From assembly GCF_014925405.1 (NCBI RefSeq), contig NZ_AQHJ01000023.1, forward strand, positions 310,001 to 374,000: a stretch of DNA of 64,000 bases, written 5' to 3'. The DNA is from Pseudoalteromonas ulvae UL12 (lineage in GTDB: Bacteria; Pseudomonadota; Gammaproteobacteria; Enterobacterales; Alteromonadaceae). The position numbers were made by a program, and so were the translations under genes. Within the stretch, counting starts at the first letter, position 1. Each line of letters starts with the position of its first letter. Shown piece after piece: positions 1-9,691 of the stretch. The notes beneath the pieces were generated by a model, which saw only the letters and a program-made list of their open reading frames with translations, was not told where the DNA came from and did no database searches.

Positions 1-117
1 TTGTTTGAATTTATCATTGCCAAGTACCCACATTTTGTCAGTTGCTGTTTTTATTTCCTCAAGCGTATATGGAAGAATGTCTCTTTCAAATAATGCGCGG
101 TATTGTGCTTGCCTGCA
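1..117 (-). pseudogene. C-terminal remnant of a Y1 (REP-associated / IS200-like) transposase, cut by the window edge
   Basis: Read on the minus strand, this stretch gives 39 codons containing YRALFERDI, LEEIK and WVLGNDKFKQ. That is the pattern seen near the C-terminus of REP-associated tyrosine (Y1, HUH) transposases. A TGA codon lies directly upstream (118-120), and bases 121-330 show no continuation of the family in any frame, so the front of the gene is missing or disrupted. The reading frame stays open to the left edge. Domesticated Y1 transposases mobilise short hairpin REP elements, and hairpins lie 500-900 bases away. Family recognition is from memory of the motif; the fragment is too short for certainty. 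Confidence 0.7.
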
Positions 118-639
118 TCAATGGGACAGAGTCGTTGATTTTACTCTTTCGATTTTAACCTCTTCCTGATTTCCTATCTCTGAAATTCAAAGGGTCATAT
201 ATTGCATTGTGTAACCCTAAAAACAAAACCAACAGACAACTCCCCTCCCCCTTCTATCTCGCCTGAAAATAAGAAAAAAAGTGGACACCCATAAATATCT
301 CACTGATTTTAATTGTTATTTATAAAAATACAAATCAAAAATTGAGCTCATTGTAGAAGTGAGTTGAAGTAAACAGAGCTTGATGAAATTGATACGGCGG
401 ATTTGAACTATCCAAAACGATCTGGTGAATATTTTGACGTGAAATTGATGAGTAACTAGTTTTTTGTGAAAAGCAGTTTTTAAAACTAAACACAGTTGTT
501 GATTTGAAAACGAACATAAATTTTAAATCAATTTTACGGGCTAAAACCCGACAAATCACCAACAATCTAGCCCTAAAAAGCTCTGCGCGCGCAGCGCCTC
601 GAAGGCCTCTGTGGTGAAAAATAACCATACAACAAAAAG

Positions 640-664
640 CATCGGGCTGAAGCTCCGACCTACA
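640..664. repeat. REP-like hairpin
   Basis: A short imperfect palindrome: TCGGG and TCCGA arms around a CTGAAGC loop, with one G-T pair, flanked by CCTACAC. Sequence of this shape (TAGGTCGGAGCTTCAGCCCGA on the other strand) resembles extragenic REP hairpins. Its nearness to a Y1 transposase remnant fits the REP/transposase partnership. Whether it is repeated elsewhere in the genome cannot be seen here. Confidence 0.5.
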
Positions 665-688
665 CAACAGTAGGCAAGCTTCGCTCAC

Positions 689-725
689 CTTTGAAATAGG
701 CTTGCACCAACAGCCAATTTCAAAG
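689..725. repeat. Inverted repeat hairpin
   Basis: Perfect 9-base arms CTTTGAAAT (689-697) and ATTTCAAAG (717-725), with a further GGC/GCC pair inside. It sits in noncoding sequence and has no T-tract, so it is not a terminator. Probably part of the same REP-like region. Confidence 0.5.
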
Positions 726-906
726 CAAACACAGGTGCTGATAAATTTCCCCGTTATCACGTCCTGAAAATAAATCATTGATGAGTAATGTCGCGCATGG
801 AGCGCGATAAGCCATGCTTGTACATGGACGTGCTTTCATGGCGTTTACGTTCACATCAATGAGTTTTTTGAAGGATTAAGCGTGATGTCGGTGGCGCTGG
901 GTGAGT

Positions 907-938
907 CCAGAGAGGGGTCAGCGCTCGCCCCTCTTTGG
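907..938. repeat. Strong GC-rich hairpin
   Basis: An 11-base stem (CCAGAGAGGGG with CCCCTCTTTGG, one G-T pair) closes a 10-base loop. The flanks GGCGCTGG (893-900) and CGCCAGCG (946-953) add an imperfect outer complementarity. The local GC content is clearly higher than in the surroundings. Likely a mobile or REP-type element end; it has no T-tract. Confidence 0.5.
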
Positions 939-984
939 CTGCCGTCGCCAGCGTGACAACAGTACCAATTTACAAAGCGGTTTT

Positions 985-1022
985 TAATTTGACCCAGGGG
1001 TCATAATTTGACCCAGGGGTCA
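985..1022. repeat. Tandem 19-base direct repeat
   Basis: The unit TAATTTGACCCAGGGGTCA occurs twice back to back (985-1003 and 1004-1022). Each unit contains the partial palindrome TGACCC..GGGGTCA. It is followed at 1023-1032 by a degenerate third half. Confidence 0.8.
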
Positions 1023-1056
1023 AATCTTGACTTCAGACATCTAATTATAAAACAAA

Positions 1057-1075
1057 GGAGTCAAACATTGACTCC
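1057..1075. repeat. Palindrome GGAGTCAA-aca-TTGACTCC
   Basis: Perfect 8-base arms (1057-1064 and 1068-1075) around a 3-base centre, 34 bases after the tandem repeat. It could be a protein-binding site or the end of a transposable element. No gene start is close by, because gcvP points the other way and ends at 1278. Confidence 0.6.
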
Positions 1076-1224
1076 ACATATCCAATTCGAAGAATTCCCC
1101 ATTAGCATACATGCCTTGTCGCGACATAAAGTCGCTGCTACACAGCAGAAGAACTACGGCGACTGTGCAAAACAGGCTATTCCTTCGCCTTCTCAATATC
1201 ACAATCACCCATTTCGCCCAACAA

Positions 1225-1250
1225 AAAAGGCAAACCGAGGTTTGCCTTTT
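1225..1250 (-). terminator. Intrinsic terminator of gcvP
   Basis: The stem AAAAGGCAAAC / GTTTGCCTTTT with loop CGAG lies 28 bases past the gcvP stop codon. A U-tract follows on the minus strand. Confidence 0.85.
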
Positions 1251-1277
1251 CATCAAATCAAAATTTTAAAATTTCAA

Positions 1278-4166
1278 TTACTCAGCGTAGCTGTCTACCG
1301 GTGGGCATGAACAAATTAGGTTACGGTCGCCGTATACGTCATCGATACGGGTCACAGTTGGCCAGAATTTGTTTTTCGCAACCGCAGGTACTGGGAAGGC
1401 AGCGTAGAAACGGTCGTATGCACGATCCCACTCGTTGCCAAGTACATCGCCTTGTGTATGCGGAGCAAACACTAATGGGTTGTTGTCGATAGTCCATTCG
1501 CCGTTGATGATTTTATCGATTTCGCCTTTGATTGATACCATGGCTTCGATGAAACGGTCGATTTCAACTTTGTTTTCAGATTCAGTTGGCTCAATCATGA
1601 GTGTGCCTGCAACCGGGAACGACATCGTTGGTGAGTGGAAACCGTAATCTTGTAAACGCTTTGCAACATCCATTTCAGTGATGCCAGAGGCTTCTTTTAA
1701 TGGGCGTAAGTCAACAATACATTCGTGTGCAATGCGGTTGTTTTGACCACGATATAAAATCGGGTAATGCTTGCTTAACTTTTCAGTTAAGTAGTTTGCA
1801 TTTACAATCGCCATTTCGGTGGCTTGTTTTAAGCCTTCGCTGCCCATCATGGTGATGTATGCCCATGAAATAGGAAGGATTGCTGCTGAACCATAAGGCG
1901 CAGCTGATACTGCACCATTGCCTTTGGTTGTGCCCGGAACGTTAATGACGCTGTGGTTAGGCATAAATGGCGCTAGGTGTGATTTAACACCAATTGGGCC
2001 AACACCTGGGCCGCCACCACCGTGTGGAATACAGAATGTTTTGTGTAAGTTTAAGTGCGATACGTCAGAACCGATTGAACCTGGGCTTGTTACACCCACT
2101 TGCGCGTTCATGTTCGCGCCATCCATGTACACTTGGCCGCCGTGCTGGTGCACAATATCACAGACTTCTTTGATATTTTGCTCGTAAATACCGTGAGTTG
2201 ATGGGTAAGTCACCATGATACACGATAAGTTTTCTGCTACCGACTCAGCTTTAGCTTTTAGATCAGCCATGTCGATGTTACCGTTTTTATCACAAGCAAC
2301 CACCACAACTTTCATGCTGGCCATTTGCGCAGATGCTGGGTTTGTACCGTGCGCAGAACTTGGGATTAAACACACATTACGGTGCGCATCGCCACGTGAT
2401 TCGTGGTATTTACGAATGGCGATTAAGCCTGCGTATTCACCTTGTGCGCCTGAGTTTGGCTGCATTGATACGGCATCGTAACCGGTAATATTCACTAACC
2501 AATCATGTAATTCGTTAATCATGATTTGGTAACCTTCTGCTTGGTCTAGCGGGCAGAATGGGTGAAGGTTAGCGATTTCAGGCCAAGTAACCGGGATCAT
2601 TTCAGCGGTTGCATTCAATTTCATCGTACAAGAGCCTAATGAAATCATTGAATGGTTAAGCGATAAATCTTTGTTTTCAAGACGTTTGATATAACGAAGC
2701 ATTTCTGTTTCGCTGTGGTACGAGTTGAAGTTAGGGTGCGTTAAAATCGCATCATCACGAACCAATCCAGCCGGAATCGACTCAGAGCCATTGGCGGTAA
2801 TTGTTGCATCCAGTGCTGCCACGTCTAAGCCATGGCCTTCGCCTAAAATCACGTCAAATAGCTGTGCGATGTCTGCACGCGTGGTTTCTTCGTTCACTGA
2901 AATAGACAGCTCACCGTCGTGATTAGTTGCAAAGTTGATTTCAGCCGCTAAACCACGTGCAACGATTTCGTCTTTGTTTTGTGTCAGCGTAATGGTATCA
3001 AACCAGGTGTTGTGCTTTAAGCTCACGCCTTTTGCTTGTAAACCAGCCGCTAAAATATCAGCAAAACGGTGAATGCGCTCGGCAATCACTTTTAAGCCTT
3101 GTGGGCCGTGGTACACCGCATAAAACGCAGCCATGTTGGCTAGTAATACTTGCGCTGTACAAATGTTTGAGTTGGCTTTTTCGCGGCGAATGTGTTGCTC
3201 GCGTGTTTGCATTGCCATACGCAGTGCGTCGTTACCTAAACGGTCTTTTGAAATACCGATGATACGACCAGGTAATGAACGCTTGTATTCGTCACGGGTG
3301 GCAAAAAATGCCGCGTGAGGACCACCGTAACCCATTGGTACACCAAAACGCTGCGCAGAACCAAGGACTACGTCAGCACCCAATGAACCTGGTGACTTCA
3401 GTAATAATAAGCTCATGATGTCTGCAGCAACACAGGCAATCGCTTTTTTGCTGTGCACGGTTTCAATTAAACCTTGAACATCGACGATTTCGCCTGATGT
3501 TGATGGGTACTGGAATAATGCACCAAAAATCTCGTGGTTTGCTACATCAGCCGCAGGTGCCACAACTACTTCAAAACCAAACTGGTCAGCACGAGTTGCC
3601 ACTACGTCGATTGTTTGTGTGTGCACATCATCAGCAATGAAAAAGATATTCGCTTTTTTCGCTTTGGCAACACGCTTAGCAAGAGCCATCGCTTCTGCAG
3701 CAGCGGTTGACTCATCCAGCAATGATGCACTTGCAAGGTCTAACCCTGACAAGTCAATCGATAAGGTTTGGAAGTTTAACAGTGACTCTAAACGACCTTG
3801 CGCGATTTCTGGTTGGTACGGCGTGTACGCTGTGTACCAGCCTGGATTTTCAAGTACGTTACGTAAAATAACGTTCGGTACTAATGTCGGGTGATAACCT
3901 TGGCCGATGTATGATTTATAAAGTTTGTTTTTAGATACAACCGACTTTAAGTAGCTGAGCGCTTCGACTTCAGTGCGGCTTTCACCGACTGTTAAGCCCT
4001 GCTCTAAACGAATACTTGCAGGCACAGTTTGAGCGATTAACTCTTCAACACTTGATACATTTAATTCAGCTAGCATGGTGGCAGTTTGTGCTGCGTCCGG
4101 GCCGATATGGCGACGGATAAAATCTTGCTTTTGCTCGAGTTGATCAAGAGATTTGGCGTGTGACAT
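1278..4166 (-). CDS. gcvP: Glycine dehydrogenase (decarboxylating), P protein
   Basis: P protein of the cytosolic glycine cleavage system. It is a PLP enzyme that decarboxylates glycine and passes the aminomethyl group to lipoyl-GcvH. At 962 residues it has the usual length of the one-chain enzyme, with two homologous halves. The PLP lysine is seen in [16 protein letters not shown] at about residue 709, matching the family position, followed by the glycine-rich loop. It is the last gene of gcvT-gcvH-gcvP. The 210-base gap after gcvH holds a terminator and a separate promoter, so this gene may be transcribed partly on its own. The ATG start at 4166 has AGGA about 11 bases upstream. Confidence 0.97.
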   Translation of the reverse strand: MSHAKSLDQLEQKQDFIRRHIGPDAAQTATMLAELNVSSVEELIAQTVPASIRLEQGLTVGESRTEVEALSYLKSVVSKNKLYKSYIGQGYHPTLVPNVILRNVLENPGWYTAYTPYQPEIAQGRLESLLNFQTLSIDLSGLDLASASLLDESTAAAEAMALAKRVAKAKKANIFFIADDVHTQTIDVVATRADQFGFEVVVAPAADVANHEIFGALFQYPSTSGEIVDVQGLIETVHSKKAIACVAADIMSLLLLKSPGSLGADVVLGSAQRFGVPMGYGGPHAAFFATRDEYKRSLPGRIIGISKDRLGNDALRMAMQTREQHIRREKANSNICTAQVLLANMAAFYAVYHGPQGLKVIAERIHRFADILAAGLQAKGVSLKHNTWFDTITLTQNKDEIVARGLAAEINFATNHDGELSISVNEETTRADIAQLFDVILGEGHGLDVAALDATITANGSESIPAGLVRDDAILTHPNFNSYHSETEMLRYIKRLENKDLSLNHSMISLGSCTMKLNATAEMIPVTWPEIANLHPFCPLDQAEGYQIMINELHDWLVNITGYDAVSMQPNSGAQGEYAGLIAIRKYHESRGDAHRNVCLIPSSAHGTNPASAQMASMKVVVVACDKNGNIDMADLKAKAESVAENLSCIMVTYPSTHGIYEQNIKEVCDIVHQHGGQVYMDGANMNAQVGVTSPGSIGSDVSHLNLHKTFCIPHGGGGPGVGPIGVKSHLAPFMPNHSVINVPGTTKGNGAVSAAPYGSAAILPISWAYITMMGSEGLKQATEMAIVNANYLTEKLSKHYPILYRGQNNRIAHECIVDLRPLKEASGITEMDVAKRLQDYGFHSPTMSFPVAGTLMIEPTESENKVEIDRFIEAMVSIKGEIDKIINGEWTIDNNPLVFAPHTQGDVLGNEWDRAYDRFYAAFPVPAVAKNKFWPTVTRIDDVYGDRNLICSCPPVDSYAE

Positions 4167-4193
4167 TAGTCCAGATTCCTATTAATCCAAAAA

Positions 4194-4222
4194 AAATTAA
4201 TGTTGCAAGTTAGATTGGTCAA
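4194..4222 (-). promoter_or_regulatory. Likely sigma-70 promoter of gcvP
   Basis: On the minus strand there is TTGACC (4217-4222), a 17-base spacer and TAATTT (4194-4199). Transcription would begin about 20 bases before the gcvP start codon. The spacing and -35 box are good; the -10 box is moderate. Confidence 0.55.
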
Positions 4223-4339
4223 CCTGCTAACAGCAATGTCGTATTAAAATGGGGTTAAGCACGACATTTAAAATCTTGTGTAATATTTACAATTACTTAG
4301 TTCAATATTCGCTAACCAGAAGCCAAATAATGAAACTAT

Positions 4340-4363
4340 AAAAGCCCCTAATTTGGGGCTTTT
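4340..4363 (-). terminator. Terminator hairpin between gcvH and gcvP
   Basis: The stem AAAAGCCCC / GGGGCTTTT sits 17 bases after gcvH. It has the form of an intrinsic terminator with A/T-rich flanks on both sides. It would cut or attenuate readthrough from gcvTH into gcvP. Confidence 0.75.
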
Positions 4364-4379
4364 ATGGTCGAAGAAATAA

Positions 4380-4769
4380 TTACTCTTCGTCGATAGATGC
4401 TTCGTAACCTTCAGCGTCTAGTAGGTTATCAAGCTCAGACACGTCTGATGCTTTAATGCGGAATAACCAACCGTCTGTGTACGGATCTGAGTTTACTGTC
4501 TCAGGTGCATCTTCAAGTAGCTCATTGATTGCTACAATGGTGCCACCGATTGGTGCGTAAATGTCTGAAGCCGCTTTTACTGACTCAGCTACCGCACAAT
4601 CTTCACCAGCATCAACTTCGTCGTCTACGTCTGGTAATTCAACAAATACCATATCACCTAAAAGTTCTTGTGCGTGCTCTGTGATACCGACTGTAAATGT
4701 ACCGTCGCCTTCATCGCGAACCCACTCATGAGAAGATGCGTATTTTAATTCGCTAGGGATATTGCTCAT
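4380..4769 (-). CDS. gcvH: Glycine cleavage system H protein
   Basis: Lipoyl carrier of the glycine cleavage system, shuttling the aminomethyl group between P, T and L proteins. It has 129 residues, as usual. The lipoylated lysine is K65 in [11 protein letters not shown]. The fold is the lipoyl-domain type, with [17 protein letters not shown] near the N-terminus. It lies 48 bases downstream of gcvT in the same operon. AAGGA lies 8 bases before the ATG. Confidence 0.97.
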   Translation of the reverse strand: MSNIPSELKYASSHEWVRDEGDGTFTVGITEHAQELLGDMVFVELPDVDDEVDAGEDCAVAESVKAASDIYAPIGGTIVAINELLEDAPETVNSDPYTDGWLFRIKASDVSELDNLLDAEGYEASIDEE

Positions 4770-4817
4770 TCTACTGTTCCTTCGACTAAATTATTTTGGG
4801 CCTTGACCCGAAACTGA

Positions 4818-5897
4818 TTAAATTACTTTTTTACCGAAACGTACAAATGATGGTGCCACCACTTTTACGTCGACTAATTTTTTACGCATTTCAACTTGCG
4901 CTGTTTCACCAACGGTATTGGGTACGCGCGCAAGCGCAATACTGTAACCTAAGGTTGGTGAGAATGTACCAGAAGTGATCACACCTTCGCCACCTTCTAC
5001 GATGACTTTACTGCCTGCGCGTAATACACCTTTATCTTCATAGACTAAACCAACGAATTTATCGACACCTTCGGCTTTTTGTTTAGTTAATGCATCACGA
5101 CCAATAAAGTCACGATCCGCAGGTTCCCACGCAATGGTCCAACCCATGTTAGCAGCAAGTGGCGATACAGTTTCGTCCATATCTAAACCATATAGGTTCA
5201 TGCCCGCTTCTAAACGCAACGTATCACGTGCGCCTAAGCCCGCTGGTGCAACACCTGCGTCTAATAATTGCTGCCAAAGATCTGCTGCGTCATCGTTATG
5301 AACGACGATTTCGTAACCCGCTTCACCTGTGTAGCCTGTTGTTGCAATAAATAAGCTGCCAGCTTGCACACCAAAGAATGGTTTCATGCCTTCAACTGCG
5401 GCATTTTGCTCAGCATTTAAAATAGTGGCTGTTTTTGCTTTTGCATTCGGGCCTTGTACGGCAATCATTGCAAACTCAGGACGCTCTGTCACTTCAACAG
5501 AAAAATCAGCCGCAATTTGAGCAATCCACGCTAAGTCTTTTTCGCGTGTTGCTGAGTTAACTACTAAGCGGTACTCAGTCTCAGAGAAGAAATAGATGAT
5601 TAAGTCATCAATTACACCGCCGTCATGGTTTAACATGCCGGTGTAAAGTGCTTTACCTGGTACAGTTAATTTAGCAACATCGTTCGCAACTAATTTACGT
5701 AAAAATGCTTTTGCATCAGCACCTTTCACATCAACGATGGTCATGTGAGACACGTCGAACATGCCCGCATCGGTGCGCACAGCGTTGTGCTCTTCGATTT
5801 GTGAACCGTAATTGATTGGCATTTCCCAACCGTGGAAATCTACCATTTTTGCGCCAGCTTCGATGTGCTTAGCGTGAAGAACTGTTTTGTTTGTCAT
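4818..5897 (-). CDS. gcvT: Aminomethyltransferase, T protein
   Basis: Transfers the methylene group from aminomethyl-GcvH to tetrahydrofolate and releases ammonia. At 359 residues it is full length. It carries [24 protein letters not shown] and [13 protein letters not shown] in the usual order, followed by the C-terminal beta-barrel domain. It is the first gene of the operon; CAGGAA sits 5 bases before the ATG. No glycine riboswitch core could be recognised in the short leader. A shortened paralogue lies just upstream on the same strand. Confidence 0.97.
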   Translation of the reverse strand: MTNKTVLHAKHIEAGAKMVDFHGWEMPINYGSQIEEHNAVRTDAGMFDVSHMTIVDVKGADAKAFLRKLVANDVAKLTVPGKALYTGMLNHDGGVIDDLIIYFFSETEYRLVVNSATREKDLAWIAQIAADFSVEVTERPEFAMIAVQGPNAKAKTATILNAEQNAAVEGMKPFFGVQAGSLFIATTGYTGEAGYEIVVHNDDAADLWQQLLDAGVAPAGLGARDTLRLEAGMNLYGLDMDETVSPLAANMGWTIAWEPADRDFIGRDALTKQKAEGVDKFVGLVYEDKGVLRAGSKVIVEGGEGVITSGTFSPTLGYSIALARVPNTVGETAQVEMRKKLVDVKVVAPSFVRFGKKVI

Positions 5898-5934
5898 AAT
5901 ATTCCTGCACTTAAGTAAAAGCCCTAACAGTCAG

Positions 5935-5979
5935 GCCGCTTCCTCATCATTGAGGGGAATAACATGGGCGGCGATTATA
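5935..5979 (-). promoter_or_regulatory. gcvT promoter -10 box and structured leader
   Basis: A perfect TATAAT is read on the minus strand at 5974-5979, giving a leader of about 70 bases. Downstream of it are a CCTCA/TGAGG hairpin (5942-5955) and outer GCCGC/GCGGC arms (5935-5939, 5968-5972). No convincing -35 box was seen, which suggests that an activator is needed. Confidence 0.5.
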
Positions 5980-6129
5980 CATAAGTTAATAATCTCTACC
6001 ACTGATTTTCTATCTCGAATATTTCACTTTGCTTACAGTATTTATTCAGATTAAAACCCTGAAAATACAGCGCTACAGCAGCGAAACTCCCTTAAACAAC
6101 CGATACGTATTTGAAAACGTATAAAAAGC

Positions 6130-6148
6130 AAAAAAGCGGCTAAGCCGC
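6130..6148 (-). terminator. Terminator of the GcvT-like gene
   Basis: The stem GCGGC / GCCGC (6136-6148) is followed by a run of six T on the minus strand. The hairpin overlaps the last codons and the stop codon of the gene. Confidence 0.75.
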
Positions 6149-6742
6149 ATTTGCATTAAATCCTAGTCCTGTAAAGCGAGATTGCCAGCTGGCTAATTCA
6201 CTTTCACTGGCAATCAGTTCATAGCGGTTCACATTATCGCTTGAAACCGCGGTTAAAAACACCGCGCCGCTTTGTGCGCCAAACCGTAATTGCTGATCAG
6301 ATAACCGTAAGCCTGGCGTGAGCGAAAACTCTTCAACCAAGGTCGCAAATGCGTCGACCCCTTGAACGGATAGCACGGCTAAATCTTCGCGGGCAATCAC
6401 ATCGATATCGAAATAACTTTCGAACTGTGTGAGCCAATTGGCAAACGTTTGCGGTTGGTTGGTATCGACCACAATCCGAAACGCAGATTCAGAAAAATAA
6501 TACACGTCTAGCACGATATTTTGATGGGCACAAAAGCCATTTACTCGGCTTTGTAAGCCCATGCCTGCTGAGGTGAGTTTGGCCACATTGGCGACTAAAA
6601 TCTGACGTAAAAAAGGTAACGCTGCACTGCCACCGATATCAAACACCCATTTATTGGTGATATACGCGGTACTGTTTGGCTGTGAGAGGACAGCACGCGA
6701 GTCAAGGATATGGCTGGCAAACATGTTGGATTGAAACGCCAT
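6140..6742 (-). CDS. Truncated GcvT-like protein (folate-binding domain only)
   Basis: A 200-residue paralogue of the GcvT next door. Aligned by eye, FLRQILVANVAKLTSAG matches [17 protein letters not shown] of GcvT, YYFSESAFRIVVD matches [13 protein letters not shown], and LAVLSVQGVDA matches [10 protein letters not shown]. It begins about 30 residues into the GcvT fold. It ends just before the position of [13 protein letters not shown], so the GARD motif and the C-terminal barrel are missing. The acidic GGVIDDLI motif is also changed (QNIVLDVYY). It is therefore unlikely to be an active aminomethyltransferase; a folate-binding or regulatory role is a guess. The frame is intact with its own terminator, so it looks maintained. 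It is divergent from a LysR gene. Confidence 0.85.
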   Translation of the reverse strand: MAFQSNMFASHILDSRAVLSQPNSTAYITNKWVFDIGGSAALPFLRQILVANVAKLTSAGMGLQSRVNGFCAHQNIVLDVYYFSESAFRIVVDTNQPQTFANWLTQFESYFDIDVIAREDLAVLSVQGVDAFATLVEEFSLTPGLRLSDQQLRFGAQSGAVFLTAVSSDNVNRYELIASESELASWQSRFTGLGFNANAA

Positions 6743-6823
6743 GGTCGTTACCTACTTTAATTGAATGTAAAAATTATATTGCGCGCGTAGATGAACAACA
6801 AATTGTAATTTTAAATCTACTGA

Positions 6824-6842
6824 TTAATAATACTTATATTAA
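6824..6842. promoter_or_regulatory. Candidate LysR-type binding site
   Basis: An interrupted palindrome TTAATA-N7-TATTAA lies in the divergent intergenic region between the GcvT-like gene and the LysR gene. This is the T-N11-A layout typical of LysR operators. The region is very AT-rich, so chance symmetry is possible. Confidence 0.45.
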
Positions 6843-6868
6843 AAGACGTTTAAATTGATAATGTTAAT

Positions 6869-7714
6869 ATGAAAAACATCCCAACAGACAGCTTGCGAAC
6901 CTTAGTAACTGTGATTGAAGTCGGCGGATTTGCTAAGGCCGGTGAGCTTTTGGGCTTATCGCAACCTGCGGTGAGTTTGCAAATTAAACGCCTTGAAGAA
7001 ATGCTCGATACTAAGCTGTTTAAAAAACAAGGGCAGCGTCAAGTGCTCAATCATCAAGGTGAGTTACTCTTGCCTTTAGCAAAACAAATGCTGCAATTAA
7101 ACGATGGCATTTTGCAACAATTTAGCTCTGAAATCATTACCGGGAAAATCCGCCTCGGGATCCCCAGCGAGTTTGCCGCCACGATTTTACCAGCCATTAT
7201 TGGTGACTTTGTCTCGCTCTACCCTGATGTGTCACTCGAAGTCAAATCTGAGCTCAGCAAGCAGTTAATGCATGTCAGCAACCGCGAGCAATTTGATTTA
7301 GTGCTCACTCTCATTGAGCAACTTGATCAAAACGAACACCCTGTTTTTATGCAAGATGAGCTGGTATGGGTGGGCGAGCTCAATTTAGCCCAACAGCCTG
7401 TGGTGAAATTAATTGCTGCGCCAGAGGGGTGTATTTATCGTCGCCGGGCGATTAAAGCCCTCGAAAGCGCAGGTTTAAAATGGCGAGTGGTGTACACCAA
7501 TGCAGATTTAGCCGGTCTCACAGCCGCACTTAAAGAAGGGCTCGGCATCACAGTACTGGCAAAACAGACCGTACCGAGTGAGTTAACTTTTCATAAAACC
7601 ACCCACATTTTGCCAGCGCTTGGCAAGGTTGGCATCAGCTTGATAAAAAAAGCCCACGAAAGCGACTCTGCGGTTGATAAACTCGCCGAGTTTATCGCCC
7701 TGCGATTGAAGTAA
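6869..7714 (+). CDS. LysR-family transcriptional regulator
   Basis: 281 residues. The N-terminal winged helix-turn-helix (about residues 5-65: LVTVIEVGGFAKAGELLGLS, QPAVSLQIKRLEEMLD) is typical of LysR proteins. It is followed by the substrate-binding domain (IRLGIPSEFAATILPAII, then DLVLTLIE, TAALKEGLGITVLAK). The effector is unknown. It is divergent from the GcvT-like gene, and the CadC-like gene follows 9 bases after its stop, suggesting co-transcription. By the usual LysR rule it may control the divergent gene. Confidence 0.93.
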   Translation: MKNIPTDSLRTLVTVIEVGGFAKAGELLGLSQPAVSLQIKRLEEMLDTKLFKKQGQRQVLNHQGELLLPLAKQMLQLNDGILQQFSSEIITGKIRLGIPSEFAATILPAIIGDFVSLYPDVSLEVKSELSKQLMHVSNREQFDLVLTLIEQLDQNEHPVFMQDELVWVGELNLAQQPVVKLIAAPEGCIYRRRAIKALESAGLKWRVVYTNADLAGLTAALKEGLGITVLAKQTVPSELTFHKTTHILPALGKVGISLIKKAHESDSAVDKLAEFIALRLK

Positions 7715-7723
7715 GCAATAGTC

Positions 7724-9691
7724 ATGATCGATATCAATGGCATTCATATCAACTTAGCGACTGGCGAATTATACCACGGCGACGAGGTGACGTTACTCGA
7801 ACCTAAAGTAATAGAAGTATTGCGAGTGCTTTATCATGCTAAAGGCGAGCTTGTTTCACAACAGACTTTACTCGACACTGTTTGGCCCAATACGTTTGTC
7901 GCCCCCAATGCGCTGCAGCGCTGTATCACTCAGTTGCGCAAACACTTACAAGATACCGATAAATCAGTGATTGAAACGTTTCCAAAACGTGGCTACCGCT
8001 TAAAAATAACGCCTGTGACCATCAACCCTCGACGTAAACGCCCCGCTTATCTATTTGCATCTACTGCTCTGATTATATTTGGCGGCTTGATTTTTACTTA
8101 CATTGTTTGGCCCACGTCCTCTTCACTTCGGCCAACTGTCTTGTCATTAACACCTTTAACCTACGAGCATCAGCCTGAACAACAAGGCACCGCTAATAAT
8201 CAATATTTAGTGTATGTTAAACATGATGAGACTCACGCGACATTAATCAGCCAAGACCGCCAAACTAAAACCATTACCGAGCTCCACCAAGCGCATAACT
8301 TTTTTGGTCACGCCAGCTTCGCAAAACACAACAATCGTGTGCTCATCAGCGAGCAAGTTATCATTAACGATGAGAAATGTAGCCAGATAGTTGAAGTCCC
8401 CTTGCAACGAAATGCAGCTGTCAAAGTTGTGAGCCCCTGTCTGAGTTCCACGATAAAGCAAGTACACTGGCTCAATGAACACGATGCACTATACCTGAGT
8501 GATAATGCTTTATATTTGCTCGACCTATCGCAACAAAAAACACAAAAATTAGCCCCGCTCAGCACTGATCTGATGTCAATTTCTCAAATCAGTGTGGATC
8601 AAAATCGCTGGGTCATTGCAGGGCAAAATAAAGAATTACATCATTTTTTATGGTTTTATGATGTCGATGCCGCATACACACCCACCTTGCAAGCTCAAAC
8701 GGCGGTCAACTACGATGTGAATCTAGCATCCATGCCGATTGCACTAAATGCCAATACTTGGCTGCAAAGTCACTCAAATACACTCTATTTTTATTGCAAT
8801 AACGCGCTGTGCCATCAACAAACACTGTATACTCAAGCAAATATCACTTTGACAGGTAGCTTATCGCCCAGCACGTTACTTGCCACCAGCGAATTGAAAG
8901 ATGTCGACATAACAGCCAAACATTGGCAAAACAACACGTGGCAAACGCAGCCATTTACAAACAGCGACTTTCCTGATCAGGATGCTCAGTTTCAACCCTT
9001 TGGTCACGCAATCGCATTTTTGTCATCTCGTAGTGGTCAGCAACAAATTTGGTTACATGACTTGCAAGGTGATCAGCAACTCACTTTTGCAGCCCCCGTC
9101 AGCAATTTTGTGTGGCAGTCCAACGGTAAAGCATTATGGTTTGTGAGTGGTGCTCATGTTTACCAACTAAGCTTAACAGGTCAGATCACCCCGTATTTTC
9201 AAAATACCTCAGTAAGCCAACTCATGCAGCATGTACAAAGTGATGGCGCACCTTGGTTACTGGCTAGCAGCGAGTTAGATAACACCTTAATCGCACTGGA
9301 CCTAACAACAGGCCAAGTCAAGCAACTCACTGAGCAGCCTATTGCTTGGGCGCAAGCAACAGGCCCTGAGGTTATCTACTTAGCCAGTTTTGATGAGCCA
9401 TTTATAAAACGTCTACAGCAGCTTAGCCTCACACCTATAAAATCGCTCGCAACAACTCAATTGCAATGGCGGTTCTATTTACGTGACAATCAGCTGTACA
9501 TACCAGACAAACAGCGCTCAATTTGGCAATACGACCTGACAACAGAGCGCATCACGCAGCTTGGCCAATACAATCAAGCCACCCACTTAGCTACAGACTT
9601 TAACGTGCATCCCATTCGCTTGCTAAGTAATACCGACGTAGCAAGCCGCACTCACCTTGTTGCGATTGAGTTATCCTCTCCCGTGCTGTGA
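7724..9691 (+). CDS. CadC/ToxR-type membrane-bound transcriptional regulator with propeller-like sensor domain
   Basis: 655 residues in three parts. The N-terminal OmpR/PhoB-type winged helix (about 1-97) has LLEPKVIEVLRVL, NALQRCITQLRKHL and IETFPKRGYRLK. One transmembrane helix follows (about 107-128, AYLFASTALIIFGGLIFTYI). The rest is a long periplasmic domain with recurrent Trp and TolB-like strand motifs such as IAFLSSRSGQQQIWLHDL. The form is that of one-component inner-membrane regulators that sense periplasmic signals. It starts 9 bases after the LysR gene. Its last 21 bases overlap the convergent esterase gene, which is its most likely target or partner (inference). Confidence 0.88.
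   Translation: MIDINGIHINLATGELYHGDEVTLLEPKVIEVLRVLYHAKGELVSQQTLLDTVWPNTFVAPNALQRCITQLRKHLQDTDKSVIETFPKRGYRLKITPVTINPRRKRPAYLFASTALIIFGGLIFTYIVWPTSSSLRPTVLSLTPLTYEHQPEQQGTANNQYLVYVKHDETHATLISQDRQTKTITELHQAHNFFGHASFAKHNNRVLISEQVIINDEKCSQIVEVPLQRNAAVKVVSPCLSSTIKQVHWLNEHDALYLSDNALYLLDLSQQKTQKLAPLSTDLMSISQISVDQNRWVIAGQNKELHHFLWFYDVDAAYTPTLQAQTAVNYDVNLASMPIALNANTWLQSHSNTLYFYCNNALCHQQTLYTQANITLTGSLSPSTLLATSELKDVDITAKHWQNNTWQTQPFTNSDFPDQDAQFQPFGHAIAFLSSRSGQQQIWLHDLQGDQQLTFAAPVSNFVWQSNGKALWFVSGAHVYQLSLTGQITPYFQNTSVSQLMQHVQSDGAPWLLASSELDNTLIALDLTTGQVKQLTEQPIAWAQATGPEVIYLASFDEPFIKRLQQLSLTPIKSLATTQLQWRFYLRDNQLYIPDKQRSIWQYDLTTERITQLGQYNQATHLATDFNVHPIRLLSNTDVASRTHLVAIELSSPVL

Noticed and set aside
335-778. 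147-codon open frame on the minus strand
   Set aside because: It covers the REP-like hairpins, is rich in Cys, Phe and Ser without a domain pattern and has no ribosome site.
5898-5975. Glycine riboswitch before gcvT
   Set aside because: The leader is only about 70 bases and shows neither of the conserved purine-rich core motifs.
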